From: Ruminococcus sp.
Lineage (GTDB): Bacteria > Bacillota > Clostridia > Oscillospirales > Ruminococcaceae
Assembly (NCBI GenBank): GCA_017450925.1
Contig: JAFSSS010000068.1
Span: 1 to 57,689, forward strand
Reading direction: 5' to 3'
DNA length: 57,689 nucleotides
The stretch's first letter is position 1, and the number at the start of each line of letters is the position of its first letter. Below the pieces are notes generated by a model, which did not search any database, was not told the origin of the DNA, and was given only the letters and a program-made list of their open reading frames with translations. Shown here piece after piece: positions 28,146 to 36,235 of this stretch. The translations under genes and the position numbers were made by a program.

Positions 28146-28547
28146 GTGAGACTTGACGGCTTCGGACTGTTTGTCCGGGATATGGGTGAGATGATACGCT
28201 TTTACAGAGATGTCCTCGGCTTTGAGATCAAAGAGGACGAGAACACCTCAAATGTCTATCTTGTAAAGGACGGTACCCTTTTCCTTCTCTACGGCAGACA
28301 GGACTTTGAGAATATGACCTCCCGGAAATATGAATATGTCAAAGGCCTCAACGGCCACTTCGAGCTGGCGCTTTATGTTGATACCTTTGAAGAGGTGGAT
28401 GCAGAATATGCCCGGACGGTCAGCCTCGGCGCCCGCTCCGTGATGCCGCCGGAGACCGAGCCTTGGGGTCAGCGCACCTGCTATATCGCAGACCCGGAGG
28501 GCAACCTTATAGAGATCGGTTCCTTTAACAGACCGTTCAGATCGTAG
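28146..28547 (+). CDS. VOC (glyoxalase/bleomycin-resistance fold) family protein (133 aa)
   Basis: A small metal-dependent or binding protein of the vicinal oxygen chelate fold: two beta-alpha-beta-beta-beta units, VRDMGEMIRFYRDVLGFEIKED at the start and FELALYVDTFEEVDAEYART in the second half, ending CYIADPEGNLIEIGSF with the usual metal-binding Glu. Start is GTG 28146, 8 bases after GGAGG. The substrate cannot be assigned; such proteins can be lyases, dioxygenases or drug-binding proteins. Confidence 0.85.
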   Translation: MRLDGFGLFVRDMGEMIRFYRDVLGFEIKEDENTSNVYLVKDGTLFLLYGRQDFENMTSRKYEYVKGLNGHFELALYVDTFEEVDAEYARTVSLGARSVMPPETEPWGQRTCYIADPEGNLIEIGSFNRPFRS

Positions 28548-28594
28548 GATCAGATGCCTTGTAACAGGGGTATTGTGAAGAAAGGAGTATTATT

Positions 28595-28798
28595 ATGACT
28601 ACTAAATGTCCAAAGTGCGGATCGGAAAAAATAATGCAGGGAGAGCTTTCCAGCTTCGGAGGGTTCGTGTTCATCCCCGAGGGTGAGCAGGGCATCGCCA
28701 AGAAAAGCTCCTTCATCACTGCGGGTGCCTGCAAGGAATGCGGCGCAGTGTTCGATATCTCTCTGACCGATAAGCCCAACAAGCTCACCGACAGATAA
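28595..28798 (+). CDS. Small zinc-ribbon protein (67 aa)
   Basis: Begins TTKCPKCGSEKIM and has a second pair, CKECGAVFDISL, near residue 48, giving a four-cysteine zinc ribbon. The middle is a flexible FGGFVFIPEGEQG segment. It has a good AAAGGAG site. Similar small uncharacterised zinc-ribbon proteins are common in gut Clostridia; function unknown. Confidence 0.8.
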   Translation: MTTKCPKCGSEKIMQGELSSFGGFVFIPEGEQGIAKKSSFITAGACKECGAVFDISLTDKPNKLTDR

Positions 28799-28817
28799 GC
28801 CTTGAGGATGTGTTCAA

Positions 28818-29681
28818 ATGAGGATCGCAGAAAACTGGCAGGACTATAGGATCATCGACACCTCTGACGGCGATAAGCTGGAAAGTTGGGGCGGCAGGAT
28901 ACTGGTGCGCCCCGACCCGCAGATAATCTGGAAAACGCCCCATAAGTCCGAGCTGTGGGATAAGGCGGACGCAGTGTATCACCGCTCCTCAAGAGGGGGC
29001 GGAGAATGGGAGTACCGCAGGAGCCTGCCGGAAAGCTGGCAGATAGGCTACGGCAGTCTTAGGTTCGTCATCCGGCCCACCGGCTTCAAGCATACCGGGC
29101 TCTTTCCGGAGCAGGCCGTCAACTGGGAGCTGATGCGCGGTCTTATCCGCGGCGCGGGAAGACCGATAAAGGTGCTGAACCTCTTCGCCTATACCGGCGG
29201 AGCGACCCTTGCCTGCGCAGAGGCGGGGGCTTCAGTTTCCCATGTGGATGCCTCAAAAGGAATGGTTCAGTGGGCGAGGGAAAACGCCGCCGCGTCGGGG
29301 CTGTCGGATAAGCCCGTCCGCTGGCTGGTGGATGACTGCGAGAAGTTCGTTAAGCGGGAGATAAGGCGGGGGAACCTCTATGACGCCGTTGTTATGGATC
29401 CGCCCAGCTACGGCCGAGGCCCCGGCGGGGAGGTCTGGAAGCTGGAGGATAACGTCTTTGAGCTGGTAAAGACCTGCGCGGACGTGCTTTCCGACAAGCC
29501 GCTGTTCTTCCTGCTCAACAGCTATACCACCGGGCTTTCGCCCTCGGTCATGGCTTATATTTTGAGCGAGATAATCACCCCGCGGTTCGGCGGAAGGGTC
29601 ACGGCGGACGAGATCGGCCTGCCGGTGGAAAAGGCTTCAATGCCCCTGCCCTGCGGCTCAACCGCCGTATGGACAAAATAG
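28818..29681 (+). CDS. Class I SAM-dependent methyltransferase, RlmI/RlmK-like (287 aa)
   Basis: Probable rRNA base methyltransferase. The SAM-binding motif VLNLFAYTGGATLACAEAGA near residue 118, SHVDASKGMVQWARENAA, and the catalytic-type MDPPSYGRGPGGEVWK loop near 195 place it in the YccW/RlmI group. There is no N-terminal PUA domain, so it is the short form often annotated as a methyltransferase without defined target. It starts 19 bases after the zinc-ribbon gene, with GAGG upstream. Confidence 0.85.
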   Translation: MRIAENWQDYRIIDTSDGDKLESWGGRILVRPDPQIIWKTPHKSELWDKADAVYHRSSRGGGEWEYRRSLPESWQIGYGSLRFVIRPTGFKHTGLFPEQAVNWELMRGLIRGAGRPIKVLNLFAYTGGATLACAEAGASVSHVDASKGMVQWARENAAASGLSDKPVRWLVDDCEKFVKREIRRGNLYDAVVMDPPSYGRGPGGEVWKLEDNVFELVKTCADVLSDKPLFFLLNSYTTGLSPSVMAYILSEIITPRFGGRVTADEIGLPVEKASMPLPCGSTAVWTK

Positions 29682-29696
29682 CAAGGAGGAACAGCT

Positions 29697-30167
29697 ATGC
29701 CGCTTATCACAGCGGGAACTCCCGCCCCGGATTTTTCACTTGAGGATAAGGACGGAAATACCGTTACGCTCTCTTCCTTCAGAGGAGGCAGAGTGGTGCT
29801 GTATTTTTATCCGAAGGACAACACCCCCGGCTGCACCCGGCAGGCCTGTGCCTTTGCGGGAGCCTACAGCGAGTTCAAAAGGCTGGGCGTTACTGTCATC
29901 GGCATCAGCAGGGACAGCACCGCCTCGCATCAGAAATTCGCCGAGAAGCACTCCCTGCCCTTTATCCTGCTCTCCGACCCGGAAAGACAGGCTATCGAGG
30001 CCTTCGGCGTTTGGCAGGAGAAGAAGAACTACGGCAAGGTGAGTATGGGCGTTGTCCGCAGCACCTTCATCATCGACGAAAACGGCATCATTGAAAGGGC
30101 TATGCCCAAGGTCAAGCCCGATACCAACGCCGCCGAGATACTTGAGTATCTTAAGGGCGGGAAATAA
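29697..30167 (+). CDS. bcp: Thioredoxin-dependent thiol peroxidase, BCP type (156 aa)
   Basis: A peroxiredoxin that reduces hydroperoxides using thioredoxin. The start APDFSLEDKDGNTVTLSSF and active site FYPKDNTPGCTRQACAF hold the peroxidatic Cys (residue 46) and, five residues on, the candidate resolving Cys, as in atypical two-Cys BCP. Length is normal. AAGGAGG precedes ATG. The gene ends in a strong terminator, closing the unit begun at the VOC promoter. Confidence 0.94.
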   Translation: MPLITAGTPAPDFSLEDKDGNTVTLSSFRGGRVVLYFYPKDNTPGCTRQACAFAGAYSEFKRLGVTVIGISRDSTASHQKFAEKHSLPFILLSDPERQAIEAFGVWQEKKNYGKVSMGVVRSTFIIDENGIIERAMPKVKPDTNAAEILEYLKGGK

Positions 30168-30179
30168 GCCGTCATAAGG

Positions 30180-30212
30180 CTCTCTCTGCCCCGGGGCAGA
30201 GGGAGTTTTTTT
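30180..30212 (+). terminator. Terminator after bcp
   Basis: CTCTCTCTGCCCC pairs with GGGGCAGAGGGAG with a single G-T pair, followed by seven T. Confidence 0.93.
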
Positions 30213-30236
30213 CTGCGCTTTATTGGGCTGAACTAC

Positions 30237-30265
30237 TTGCAATTTCATTATAAATGTGGTATAGT
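30237..30265 (+). promoter_or_regulatory. Promoter of hydrolase gene 30302
   Basis: TTGCAA (30237-30242), 17 bp, TATAGT (30260-30265); a second TATAAT starts at 30266. Confidence 0.65.
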
Positions 30266-30301
30266 TATAATGTTGGATAATGTATTGTCGGAGGTGCAGG
30301 T

Positions 30302-31096
30302 ATGGGTTCGGAGATAATGACAGTCACCACTGACAGCTTCAGCATGAAATATTTCCGCTTCGGCAGAGGAAAAACACCTATGGTCATCATCCCCGGGGTG
30401 AGCATACGCAGCGTTATGGAGTCAGCCGCCGCCGTCAGATATGCTTATAAGCGCTTTGAAGAGGATTTCGATATCGTCCTCTTCGACAGGATAGACGATA
30501 TCCCAGAGGGGTATTCGGTAACGGATATGGGCGAGGATACCGCCAAGGCTATGGAAAGGCTGGGGCTGCGGGAGGTCTGCATGATCGGCATTTCGCAGGG
30601 CGGGATGATAGCACAAGTCATCGCCGGGAGACATCCGGGGCTTGTGAAGGCTCTGGTGCTCGCCGCCACCACCTGCGCTGACAACGAGATGTCACAGCAG
30701 GTCTTTGACACAGTCGTCAGGCTCTGCGCCGAGGGCAGGAGCAGAGAGCTTAATCTGCTTATGGCGGAAAGGATATACACCCCGGCGTTCTTTGAAAAAT
30801 ACCGCGAGGTGTTCGAGGAGGCCTCCGCCGCGATAACAAAGGCCGACCTTGTGCGCTTTTCCCGCATGACCGTAAGAATGAAGGATTTCGATTTCCGTCA
30901 GGAGCTTTGCAATATAAAATGCCGGGCTCTTGTAATGGGCGGGTCTGATGACAGGATATTCGGCATCGCTGCGTCAAAGGAGCTGGCAAGGCAGCTCGGG
31001 TGCGGGATATACGTTTTTGAGGGCTATGGCCACGCATTCTATGACGAGAGCGATGACTTTAAGGAGAAGACCTACAGCTTTTTTACTGAACAATAA
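30302..31096 (+). CDS. Alpha/beta hydrolase (264 aa)
   Basis: A soluble serine hydrolase. The oxyanion region VIIPGVSIRSV, nucleophile elbow IGISQGGMIAQV (Ser near residue 99), acid region VMGGSDDRIFG and catalytic His in EGYGHAFYDE are in order. It resembles the group containing haloperoxidase-like and ester hydrolases; the substrate is unknown. GGAGGTG lies 5 bases before ATG. It is a single gene with its own promoter. Confidence 0.85.
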   Translation: MGSEIMTVTTDSFSMKYFRFGRGKTPMVIIPGVSIRSVMESAAAVRYAYKRFEEDFDIVLFDRIDDIPEGYSVTDMGEDTAKAMERLGLREVCMIGISQGGMIAQVIAGRHPGLVKALVLAATTCADNEMSQQVFDTVVRLCAEGRSRELNLLMAERIYTPAFFEKYREVFEEASAAITKADLVRFSRMTVRMKDFDFRQELCNIKCRALVMGGSDDRIFGIAASKELARQLGCGIYVFEGYGHAFYDESDDFKEKTYSFFTEQ

Positions 31097-31134
31097 ATAC
31101 ACACCTATGATATGACCGGAAGGGAGAGAGGGTT

Positions 31135-32091
31135 ATTTCCGAGGAAAATCTTTGTTTTGCCGACTTTGAATTTACCTGCGGGTTTTATATAGACAAGGCA
31201 CAGTGTGAGCTGTTAAGCATCGGCCTTGTGATCTGCGACGGAAATTACAATGTGCTGAAGACCTATTACCGCACGGCAAAACCAAATATACACAGCAAGC
31301 TGACCAAGCAGTGCCGCAAGCTCACAAAGCTGACGCAGGAGGAGATCAATGCTTCGGCGGATGCCGACGAGGCCGCCGCAGAGGTCTGCTCGCTTCTGAA
31401 GCAGTTCGGCGTAAGACAGGTCAGCGTTTGGGGGAACTTCGACCGCCCCGGCCTGCTGTCGGATATCAAGCAGCACGCAAGGGCAAGAAAAAGCGCCTCG
31501 AATGTGAGCAGGATGCTTTCAATGGTCAAGGATATACAGAACGAGACCATAAAGAAAATGAAGCTGCCGCAGGCAATAAATATCAAGGACTTGGCATCGG
31601 CCTTTGACTATGTGCCGGCTACAGGCGCTTTCCATAATGCGCTGACAGATGCGCTGGCTCTTTATACCGTGCATAAGGCCGTATGGACTACGGATATCTA
31701 CAGCTGTGAGAAATTCGTGCAGCTAAAAAGAGCAAGGCTCGATAAGATCGAGGCGGACAAGCGTGCCGCTGAGCAGCGCCGCAAGGAGCTGACGCTGATG
31801 ATACCCATGACCGACAGGGAAAAGGAGTTCTATTCCACCCTCGAGCGCATCGAGGATAAGAACGATTACTGGCGGCTCAGGTTTAGGATCATGAACGTGT
31901 TCCAGCGGATGCCCGACGAGGAGCTGTTCTATTTCATCGTCCTGCACGCTCCCCGCCGCACAAAGCTTACGCCCGTCTCAAAATACTCCCCCGCAAAATA
32001 CGAGGGCGGAGATGTGAGAGAGTTTTCCAGACAGGATTTTGACAGCATCCTGTTGGACGAGATAAGCAGAAAGCTGCCCGTTAGGAGCTGA
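31135..32091 (+). CDS. DEDDh 3'-5' exonuclease family protein, apparent ATT start (318 aa)
   Basis: A nuclease of the ERI-1/KapD-like DEDDh group. ExoI FADFEFTCG (Asp and Glu at residues 10 and 12), ExoII VWGNFDRPGL and ExoIII FHNALTDALAL (His and Asp) are all present. About 140 C-terminal residues are charged and helical, without a recognised domain. The first ordinary start (GTG 31228) would remove the ExoI motif. Between it and the in-frame stop at 31108-31110 there is no ATG, GTG or TTG; the best start is ATT 31135, 8 bases after AGGGAG. It heads a compact run of genes with the coiled-coil, TerB-like and lipoprotein genes. Confidence 0.8.
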   Translation: MSEENLCFADFEFTCGFYIDKAQCELLSIGLVICDGNYNVLKTYYRTAKPNIHSKLTKQCRKLTKLTQEEINASADADEAAAEVCSLLKQFGVRQVSVWGNFDRPGLLSDIKQHARARKSASNVSRMLSMVKDIQNETIKKMKLPQAINIKDLASAFDYVPATGAFHNALTDALALYTVHKAVWTTDIYSCEKFVQLKRARLDKIEADKRAAEQRRKELTLMIPMTDREKEFYSTLERIEDKNDYWRLRFRIMNVFQRMPDEELFYFIVLHAPRRTKLTPVSKYSPAKYEGGDVREFSRQDFDSILLDEISRKLPVRS

Positions 32092-32124
32092 CCTGCATCG
32101 ACCGTTTTAAGGGAGGTATAACAA

Positions 32125-33162
32125 ATGGCATTACCGTTTTTGGTAGGAATTTTTTCTTCGATCAAAAAGAATGCAAAGGGCTCTGTCAAGGAGGCTGTGA
32201 AAAGACAGAACGGCGACCTTGAAAAGCTTAGGCTCCGCAAGGAGGACTGCAATGAAAAAATACAGGCTCTCCGGGAAGAAAGAGAGGCCTCTTTAAAAGG
32301 GCTCATCGCTGTATTGAAAAGAGTTAGAGAGACCGAGAACAGACCCCTCTTTGACGAGCTGAATATTTCCAATGTGGAGCTGGTGCCCTTTGACCTAAAG
32401 GGGATATCAGTGGCCGCCGAGGATCCCTCCGCATTCATCATCCTGAATGCCCCGGATATCGGCTGGGAGATCGACGACTGGAATTCCCTCCCCTCGCCGG
32501 AGGACGCCGAGGTGGCTTGGGATGCAATGCTGGAAAACGAGAAGAGGATCAACGGCTGGGTCTCCTATTATGTTGATCTGCAGATACTGGCAGAAAAATA
32601 TGCCCATTCCCTCGGATTGATAAGAGGTCTGTATGAAACGCATATCGGCGTGCTGGATCAGTTCCGCGAGAAGAACGGGAAAACCGACTGGAACGAGTTC
32701 GGTGAGGCTCAAAAAATGGCCTTCCGCAATACTGTGCTGCTTACAAAGCTGATATATGAAATGTGTGGGACAGGTCTTGTCAAGGAGGGCAGCAGCCCGT
32801 CTGACAGGATCAACTCCGAGCAGTGCCTTGCACTTATCGGAAAGGCACAGCAGCTTTGCAGTGAAAGAGGCTTTGAGTATGACGGCACGACATATGATGT
32901 CGTACTCAAGGGCAGCGCAAGAGATTATTTCAACTACTGCTACAGGCTGGAGCAGAAGCTCCCCGCACTGCTGCCTATCAGCAGCGAACAGGCCGCTCCC
33001 ATACTGGAAGCCCTTAGAAGGGAAAACAGCGTTTCGATCAGCCGCGAGGTCACACATCTCCACGCCAGAACTGTCATGGACAAGCTCCGCGATATTGACA
33101 TAAAGGCTCAAAGAAAGATCTCGCCCGACGGGACGAGCACCTATTATATCGAACTTGTATGA
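32125..33162 (+). CDS. Uncharacterised coiled-coil protein (345 aa)
   Basis: No family recognised. A short hydrophobic start (MALPFLVGIFSSI) leads into a charged helix of about 60 residues (VKRQNGDLEKLRLRKEDC onward) with coiled-coil spacing, then a mainly helical body with WEIDDWNSLPSPEDAEVAW and a C-terminal region RDIDIKAQRKISPDGTSTYY. It is behind GGGAGGT, 33 bases after the exonuclease gene and 18 before the TerB-like gene. Context suggests it works with them. The N-terminus could touch the membrane. Confidence 0.7.
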   Translation: MALPFLVGIFSSIKKNAKGSVKEAVKRQNGDLEKLRLRKEDCNEKIQALREEREASLKGLIAVLKRVRETENRPLFDELNISNVELVPFDLKGISVAAEDPSAFIILNAPDIGWEIDDWNSLPSPEDAEVAWDAMLENEKRINGWVSYYVDLQILAEKYAHSLGLIRGLYETHIGVLDQFREKNGKTDWNEFGEAQKMAFRNTVLLTKLIYEMCGTGLVKEGSSPSDRINSEQCLALIGKAQQLCSERGFEYDGTTYDVVLKGSARDYFNYCYRLEQKLPALLPISSEQAAPILEALRRENSVSISREVTHLHARTVMDKLRDIDIKAQRKISPDGTSTYYIELV

Positions 33163-33180
33163 TACGAAAGGATGATGACA

Positions 33181-33582
33181 ATGTTTCTGAACAGATTATC
33201 CGCGGAACAAAAAGAGCTGTTTCTTGACCTTTGCATCCATGCTTCAAAATCCAATCAGAATTTTTCCGCCGAGGAAAAGAGCAAGATCATTGAGTACTGT
33301 GAGGAAATGCGCACCGAGATACGCTTTGACGAGCATTCCTCCCTTGCAGAGGCAGCCGAAAGACTGGCCGCTGTAAGCACCCCTCAAGAGCTTAGAATGA
33401 TCGTGCTGGAAACGGCTGCCCTTATTATCTCCGACAACGTTTATGACGACGACGAGAAGAAATTCTTTGAGACCCTTACCGCAAAGCTGGGTCTGAACAA
33501 GCAGGAGACCGACGGCGTTTTCGATATGCTCAACGAGCTTACAGCCGTTTATCAGAAGATATACGATTTTATCGAGCAGTAA
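33181..33582 (+). CDS. TerB-like helical protein (133 aa)
   Basis: All-helical; two parts resemble the TerB (tellurite-resistance/co-chaperone-like) fold: FLDLCIHASKSNQNFSAEEK and LETAALIISDNVYDDDEKKF, with the acidic turn usual in that family. I chose ATG 33181 (9 bases after AAAGG) over the two ATGs at 33172 and 33175, which crowd the site. The next gene starts 2 bases after its stop. Function unknown; TerB-domain proteins often accompany membrane stress or phage-related modules. Confidence 0.7.
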   Translation: MFLNRLSAEQKELFLDLCIHASKSNQNFSAEEKSKIIEYCEEMRTEIRFDEHSSLAEAAERLAAVSTPQELRMIVLETAALIISDNVYDDDEKKFFETLTAKLGLNKQETDGVFDMLNELTAVYQKIYDFIEQ

Positions 33583-33584
33583 AA

Positions 33585-35084
33585 ATGAAAGCTAAGGTTT
33601 TGGCAGCAGTATGCGCCGGAGTGCTTACGGCAGCAGCCGCGGCAGGCTGCAGCGGGAGCGGCGGCTCCTCTGCCGGTGAAGCCTCCTCCGCGCCTGAAAG
33701 CCGGCAGACAGAGACCTCCTCCGCTGCGGACAGCGAGGTTTCTGCCGCAGACAGCGCCCCGTATCCCGCCGCGGAAAGCGATGCGATCCAAGAAAGCGAT
33801 AGCACAGGTGCGGAGCTGACCTCCGAGGGAGAGCCTGTGCTGATAATGGATCCGGTGGATGCGCTGGCGGATAAGCTGCCGGATGAAAGGCTGGATATCA
33901 CTGATGTCAGGCTGCTTTGTGCCGCCCCAGTCACCGAGACGGAGAGACAAGCTCTGCCCTCGGAACGGCTCTTTGAGAAGAAGTACGGCGGCAGGCTTGT
34001 TGTGGATGCTGCTCCGAAGGGGGAGCTTTGGGGAAGGCTTACTGCTGCAGTAATGTCAAACGAGGCTCCCGATCTGGTGCCGACAGACACAGCCGATCTG
34101 TTCCCCCGCGCCGCCGCCGACAGGCTGTTGGTGCCGGTGGATGCGGTGGTGGATACGTCGGACGAGCTGTGGACTGCCGCCGAGGAGTATTCCGCCGCCT
34201 TCAACTACCGGGGGAAGCGATACGCGCTGGTGTTTGAAAACAGGCCGGAGTATGTCTGCATATATAACAAGAACACGTTCAGAGAAAACGGGCTTGAGGA
34301 TCCAGCAGCCCTCTACCGACAGGGAGTGTGGAGCCACGGCTGGTTCGAGACCCTCTGCCGCAGCTTCACCGAAAAGGGCAGCGACAGGATCGCTATCGAC
34401 GGCGAGGACTTCGCGGCGGCTCTCTCCGAAAGCTGCGGCGTACCGCTTATCACAATGAAGGGCGGGCAGGTCGTCTCAAATCTTGATGACAGCCGCCTTG
34501 CCGAAACTCAAGACTGGATGTTCAGCCTTGCAGAGCAGGGGCTTTGCGCCGAGGTGCCGCAGTGGGGCATCAGCAGCGGCAAGACCCTCTTCTGCCCCGT
34601 GAAGCTAAGCGCTCTGGAGCTGGACAGAGCCTCGGCAGAACGCTTCGGCGATACCGGAGATGTCATGCTCCTGCCTATGCCAAAGGACGAGGAGGCCTGC
34701 ATCTCGGCTGTTCCCCACGGCTTTTGCTTCCCGGCCGGAAGCAAAAACCCCAAAGGAACTGCCGCCTATCTAAGATGCCTTTATGCTGCCAGCGAGGCCG
34801 ATAGAGAGGCCGAAGAGCGCCGTCTGACGGAGGACTGCGGCTGGAGCGAGGAGATGCTCGAGATGCGCCGGGAGTGCTTCCGACTGGCTCAAGAAAACCC
34901 CGTGACTGATTTCTCGGAGGGGCTGCCTCTTGAGATATATGAACGGCTGCTGAAGGGCGTTCTCGGCAGGACAATGTCCGGCGGCGGAAACGCCGTAAGC
35001 TGGGACGAGACCGTTGAAGAGCTGAAAAAGCAGCTGGATTTCGCGGTCATGACTGCAAATGACACGGAGCCTGTCGGCCCGTGA
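33585..35084 (+). CDS. Lipoprotein resembling an extracellular solute-binding protein (499 aa)
   Basis: Signal peptide with lipobox (LTAAAAAGC, Cys near residue 22), then a Ser/Ala/Glu-rich linker to about residue 80, as in exported lipoproteins that stand off the membrane. The body has solute-binding family 1 traits: RLFEKKYGGRLVVDAAPKG, SNEAPDLVPTD, FNYRGKRYALVFEN, CIYNKNTFRENGLEDPAALY and a C-terminal PHGFCFPAGSKNPKGTAAYL. There is no ABC permease or ATPase beside it. It has a poor ribosome binding site; translation is probably coupled to the TerB-like gene 2 bases before. Confidence 0.8.
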   Translation: MKAKVLAAVCAGVLTAAAAAGCSGSGGSSAGEASSAPESRQTETSSAADSEVSAADSAPYPAAESDAIQESDSTGAELTSEGEPVLIMDPVDALADKLPDERLDITDVRLLCAAPVTETERQALPSERLFEKKYGGRLVVDAAPKGELWGRLTAAVMSNEAPDLVPTDTADLFPRAAADRLLVPVDAVVDTSDELWTAAEEYSAAFNYRGKRYALVFENRPEYVCIYNKNTFRENGLEDPAALYRQGVWSHGWFETLCRSFTEKGSDRIAIDGEDFAAALSESCGVPLITMKGGQVVSNLDDSRLAETQDWMFSLAEQGLCAEVPQWGISSGKTLFCPVKLSALELDRASAERFGDTGDVMLLPMPKDEEACISAVPHGFCFPAGSKNPKGTAAYLRCLYAASEADREAEERRLTEDCGWSEEMLEMRRECFRLAQENPVTDFSEGLPLEIYERLLKGVLGRTMSGGGNAVSWDETVEELKKQLDFAVMTANDTEPVGP

Positions 35085-35103
35085 TAAAAGGAGTAAGTGA
35101 AAA

Positions 35104-36036
35104 ATGCAATATCTGTTGCTTGTGGCAGGGTTTATCCTGCTTATCAAGGGTGCTGACTTTTTCGTTGACGGAAGCTCGGGACTTGCAAAACGGCTTCGGG
35201 TGCCGTCGATGATAATCGGTCTGACGGTGGTGGCAATGGGCACCAGTCTGCCGGAGACTGCTGTCAGCGTTACCGCCTCGCTTCAAGGCAAAAACGACCT
35301 CGCTATCAGTAATGCGGTGGGCTCCAACATCTTCAATCTGATGATAGTCTGCGGCATCACCGCAGTTATAACTCCCCTTGTTATAAAAAAGGGGACGCTC
35401 AAGCGCGAGTTCCCGTTTTCGATAATCTGCGCGGCCGTGCTGATGATCTTCGGCCTTACCGGGCAGGAGGTCAACCGCATTGAGGGTATCATCCTGCTGG
35501 TGATGTTCGCAGGATTTCTGGCCTATACTATCCTCGCCGCAAAGCGTTCAAGAAATGCCCTCGACGAGGAGCCTGTTAATAATAAGCTCATGCCTATGTG
35601 GATGTGCATCATATTCATCCTCGTCGGCGGCACCGGGATCGCCTTCGGCGGAAGACTGGTAGTCAATTCAGCCTCGGAGATCGCCAGATCCTTCGGCATT
35701 TCCGATAACGTGATCGGTATGACCATAGTCGCCCTCGGCACCAGCCTGCCGGAGCTGTTCACCTCGATAGTGGCCGCCAAGCACGGCGAGGTGGATATCG
35801 CCCTCGGAAATGTCATCGGCTCCAATGTGTTCAACATCCTGTTCGTCCTCGGAATCGCCACCACGATCTCACCTGTAAGCTTTGTTACCGCAAACACAGT
35901 TGACTGCATCGCCCTTATCGCAATGAGCCTTATAGCAATGATCTTCTGCTGGACAAAGCTTACCCTTGACCGCTGGGAGGGCGCTGCAATGGCCGCGACC
36001 TATGCCGCGTATGTCGTTTACATCACCTTCAGATAA
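35104..36036 (+). CDS. Calcium/sodium antiporter, CaCA family YrbG-like (310 aa)
   Basis: An inner-membrane cation exchanger. The two inverted alpha-repeats are explicit: MGTSLPETAVSVTASLQGKN followed by AVGSNIFN in the first half and LGTSLPELFTSIVAAKHGEV followed by VIGSNVFN in the second, each with the ion-binding Glu. About ten membrane segments; length fits YrbG. AAGGAG upstream. It follows the lipoprotein gene by 19 bases and ends the operon at a strong terminator. Confidence 0.92.
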   Translation: MQYLLLVAGFILLIKGADFFVDGSSGLAKRLRVPSMIIGLTVVAMGTSLPETAVSVTASLQGKNDLAISNAVGSNIFNLMIVCGITAVITPLVIKKGTLKREFPFSIICAAVLMIFGLTGQEVNRIEGIILLVMFAGFLAYTILAAKRSRNALDEEPVNNKLMPMWMCIIFILVGGTGIAFGGRLVVNSASEIARSFGISDNVIGMTIVALGTSLPELFTSIVAAKHGEVDIALGNVIGSNVFNILFVLGIATTISPVSFVTANTVDCIALIAMSLIAMIFCWTKLTLDRWEGAAMAATYAAYVVYITFR

Positions 36037-36041
36037 GCTTC

Positions 36042-36077
36042 AGCCCCGCTCCCGCACCGCCGGGAGCGGGGCTTTGT
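36042..36077 (+). terminator. Terminator after antiporter gene
   Basis: AGCCCCGCTCCCG (36042-36054) and CGGGAGCGGGGCT (36061-36073) form a perfect 13-bp stem, then TTGTCTG. The U-tract is short but the stem very stable. Confidence 0.85.
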
Positions 36078-36155
36078 CTGTAGGGCAATTGCTCCTATTA
36101 TAAAGGCTGCTGATCTGTTCATTTTTGTCATATTGACAAAGTTAGGCTGCAAGTC

Positions 36156-36184
36156 TTTACTTTGTGACCGATCTATGATATAGT
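36156..36184 (+). promoter_or_regulatory. Promoter of amino-acid binding lipoprotein gene
   Basis: TTTACT (36156-36161), 17 bp, TATAGT (36179-36184). A further TTGACA lies upstream at 36133-36138 without a matching -10. Confidence 0.6.
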
Positions 36185-36235
36185 AAACTATGTAACAGGG
36201 ACTTTTGTCTTGTATTATTGAAAGGAAGTATGAAA

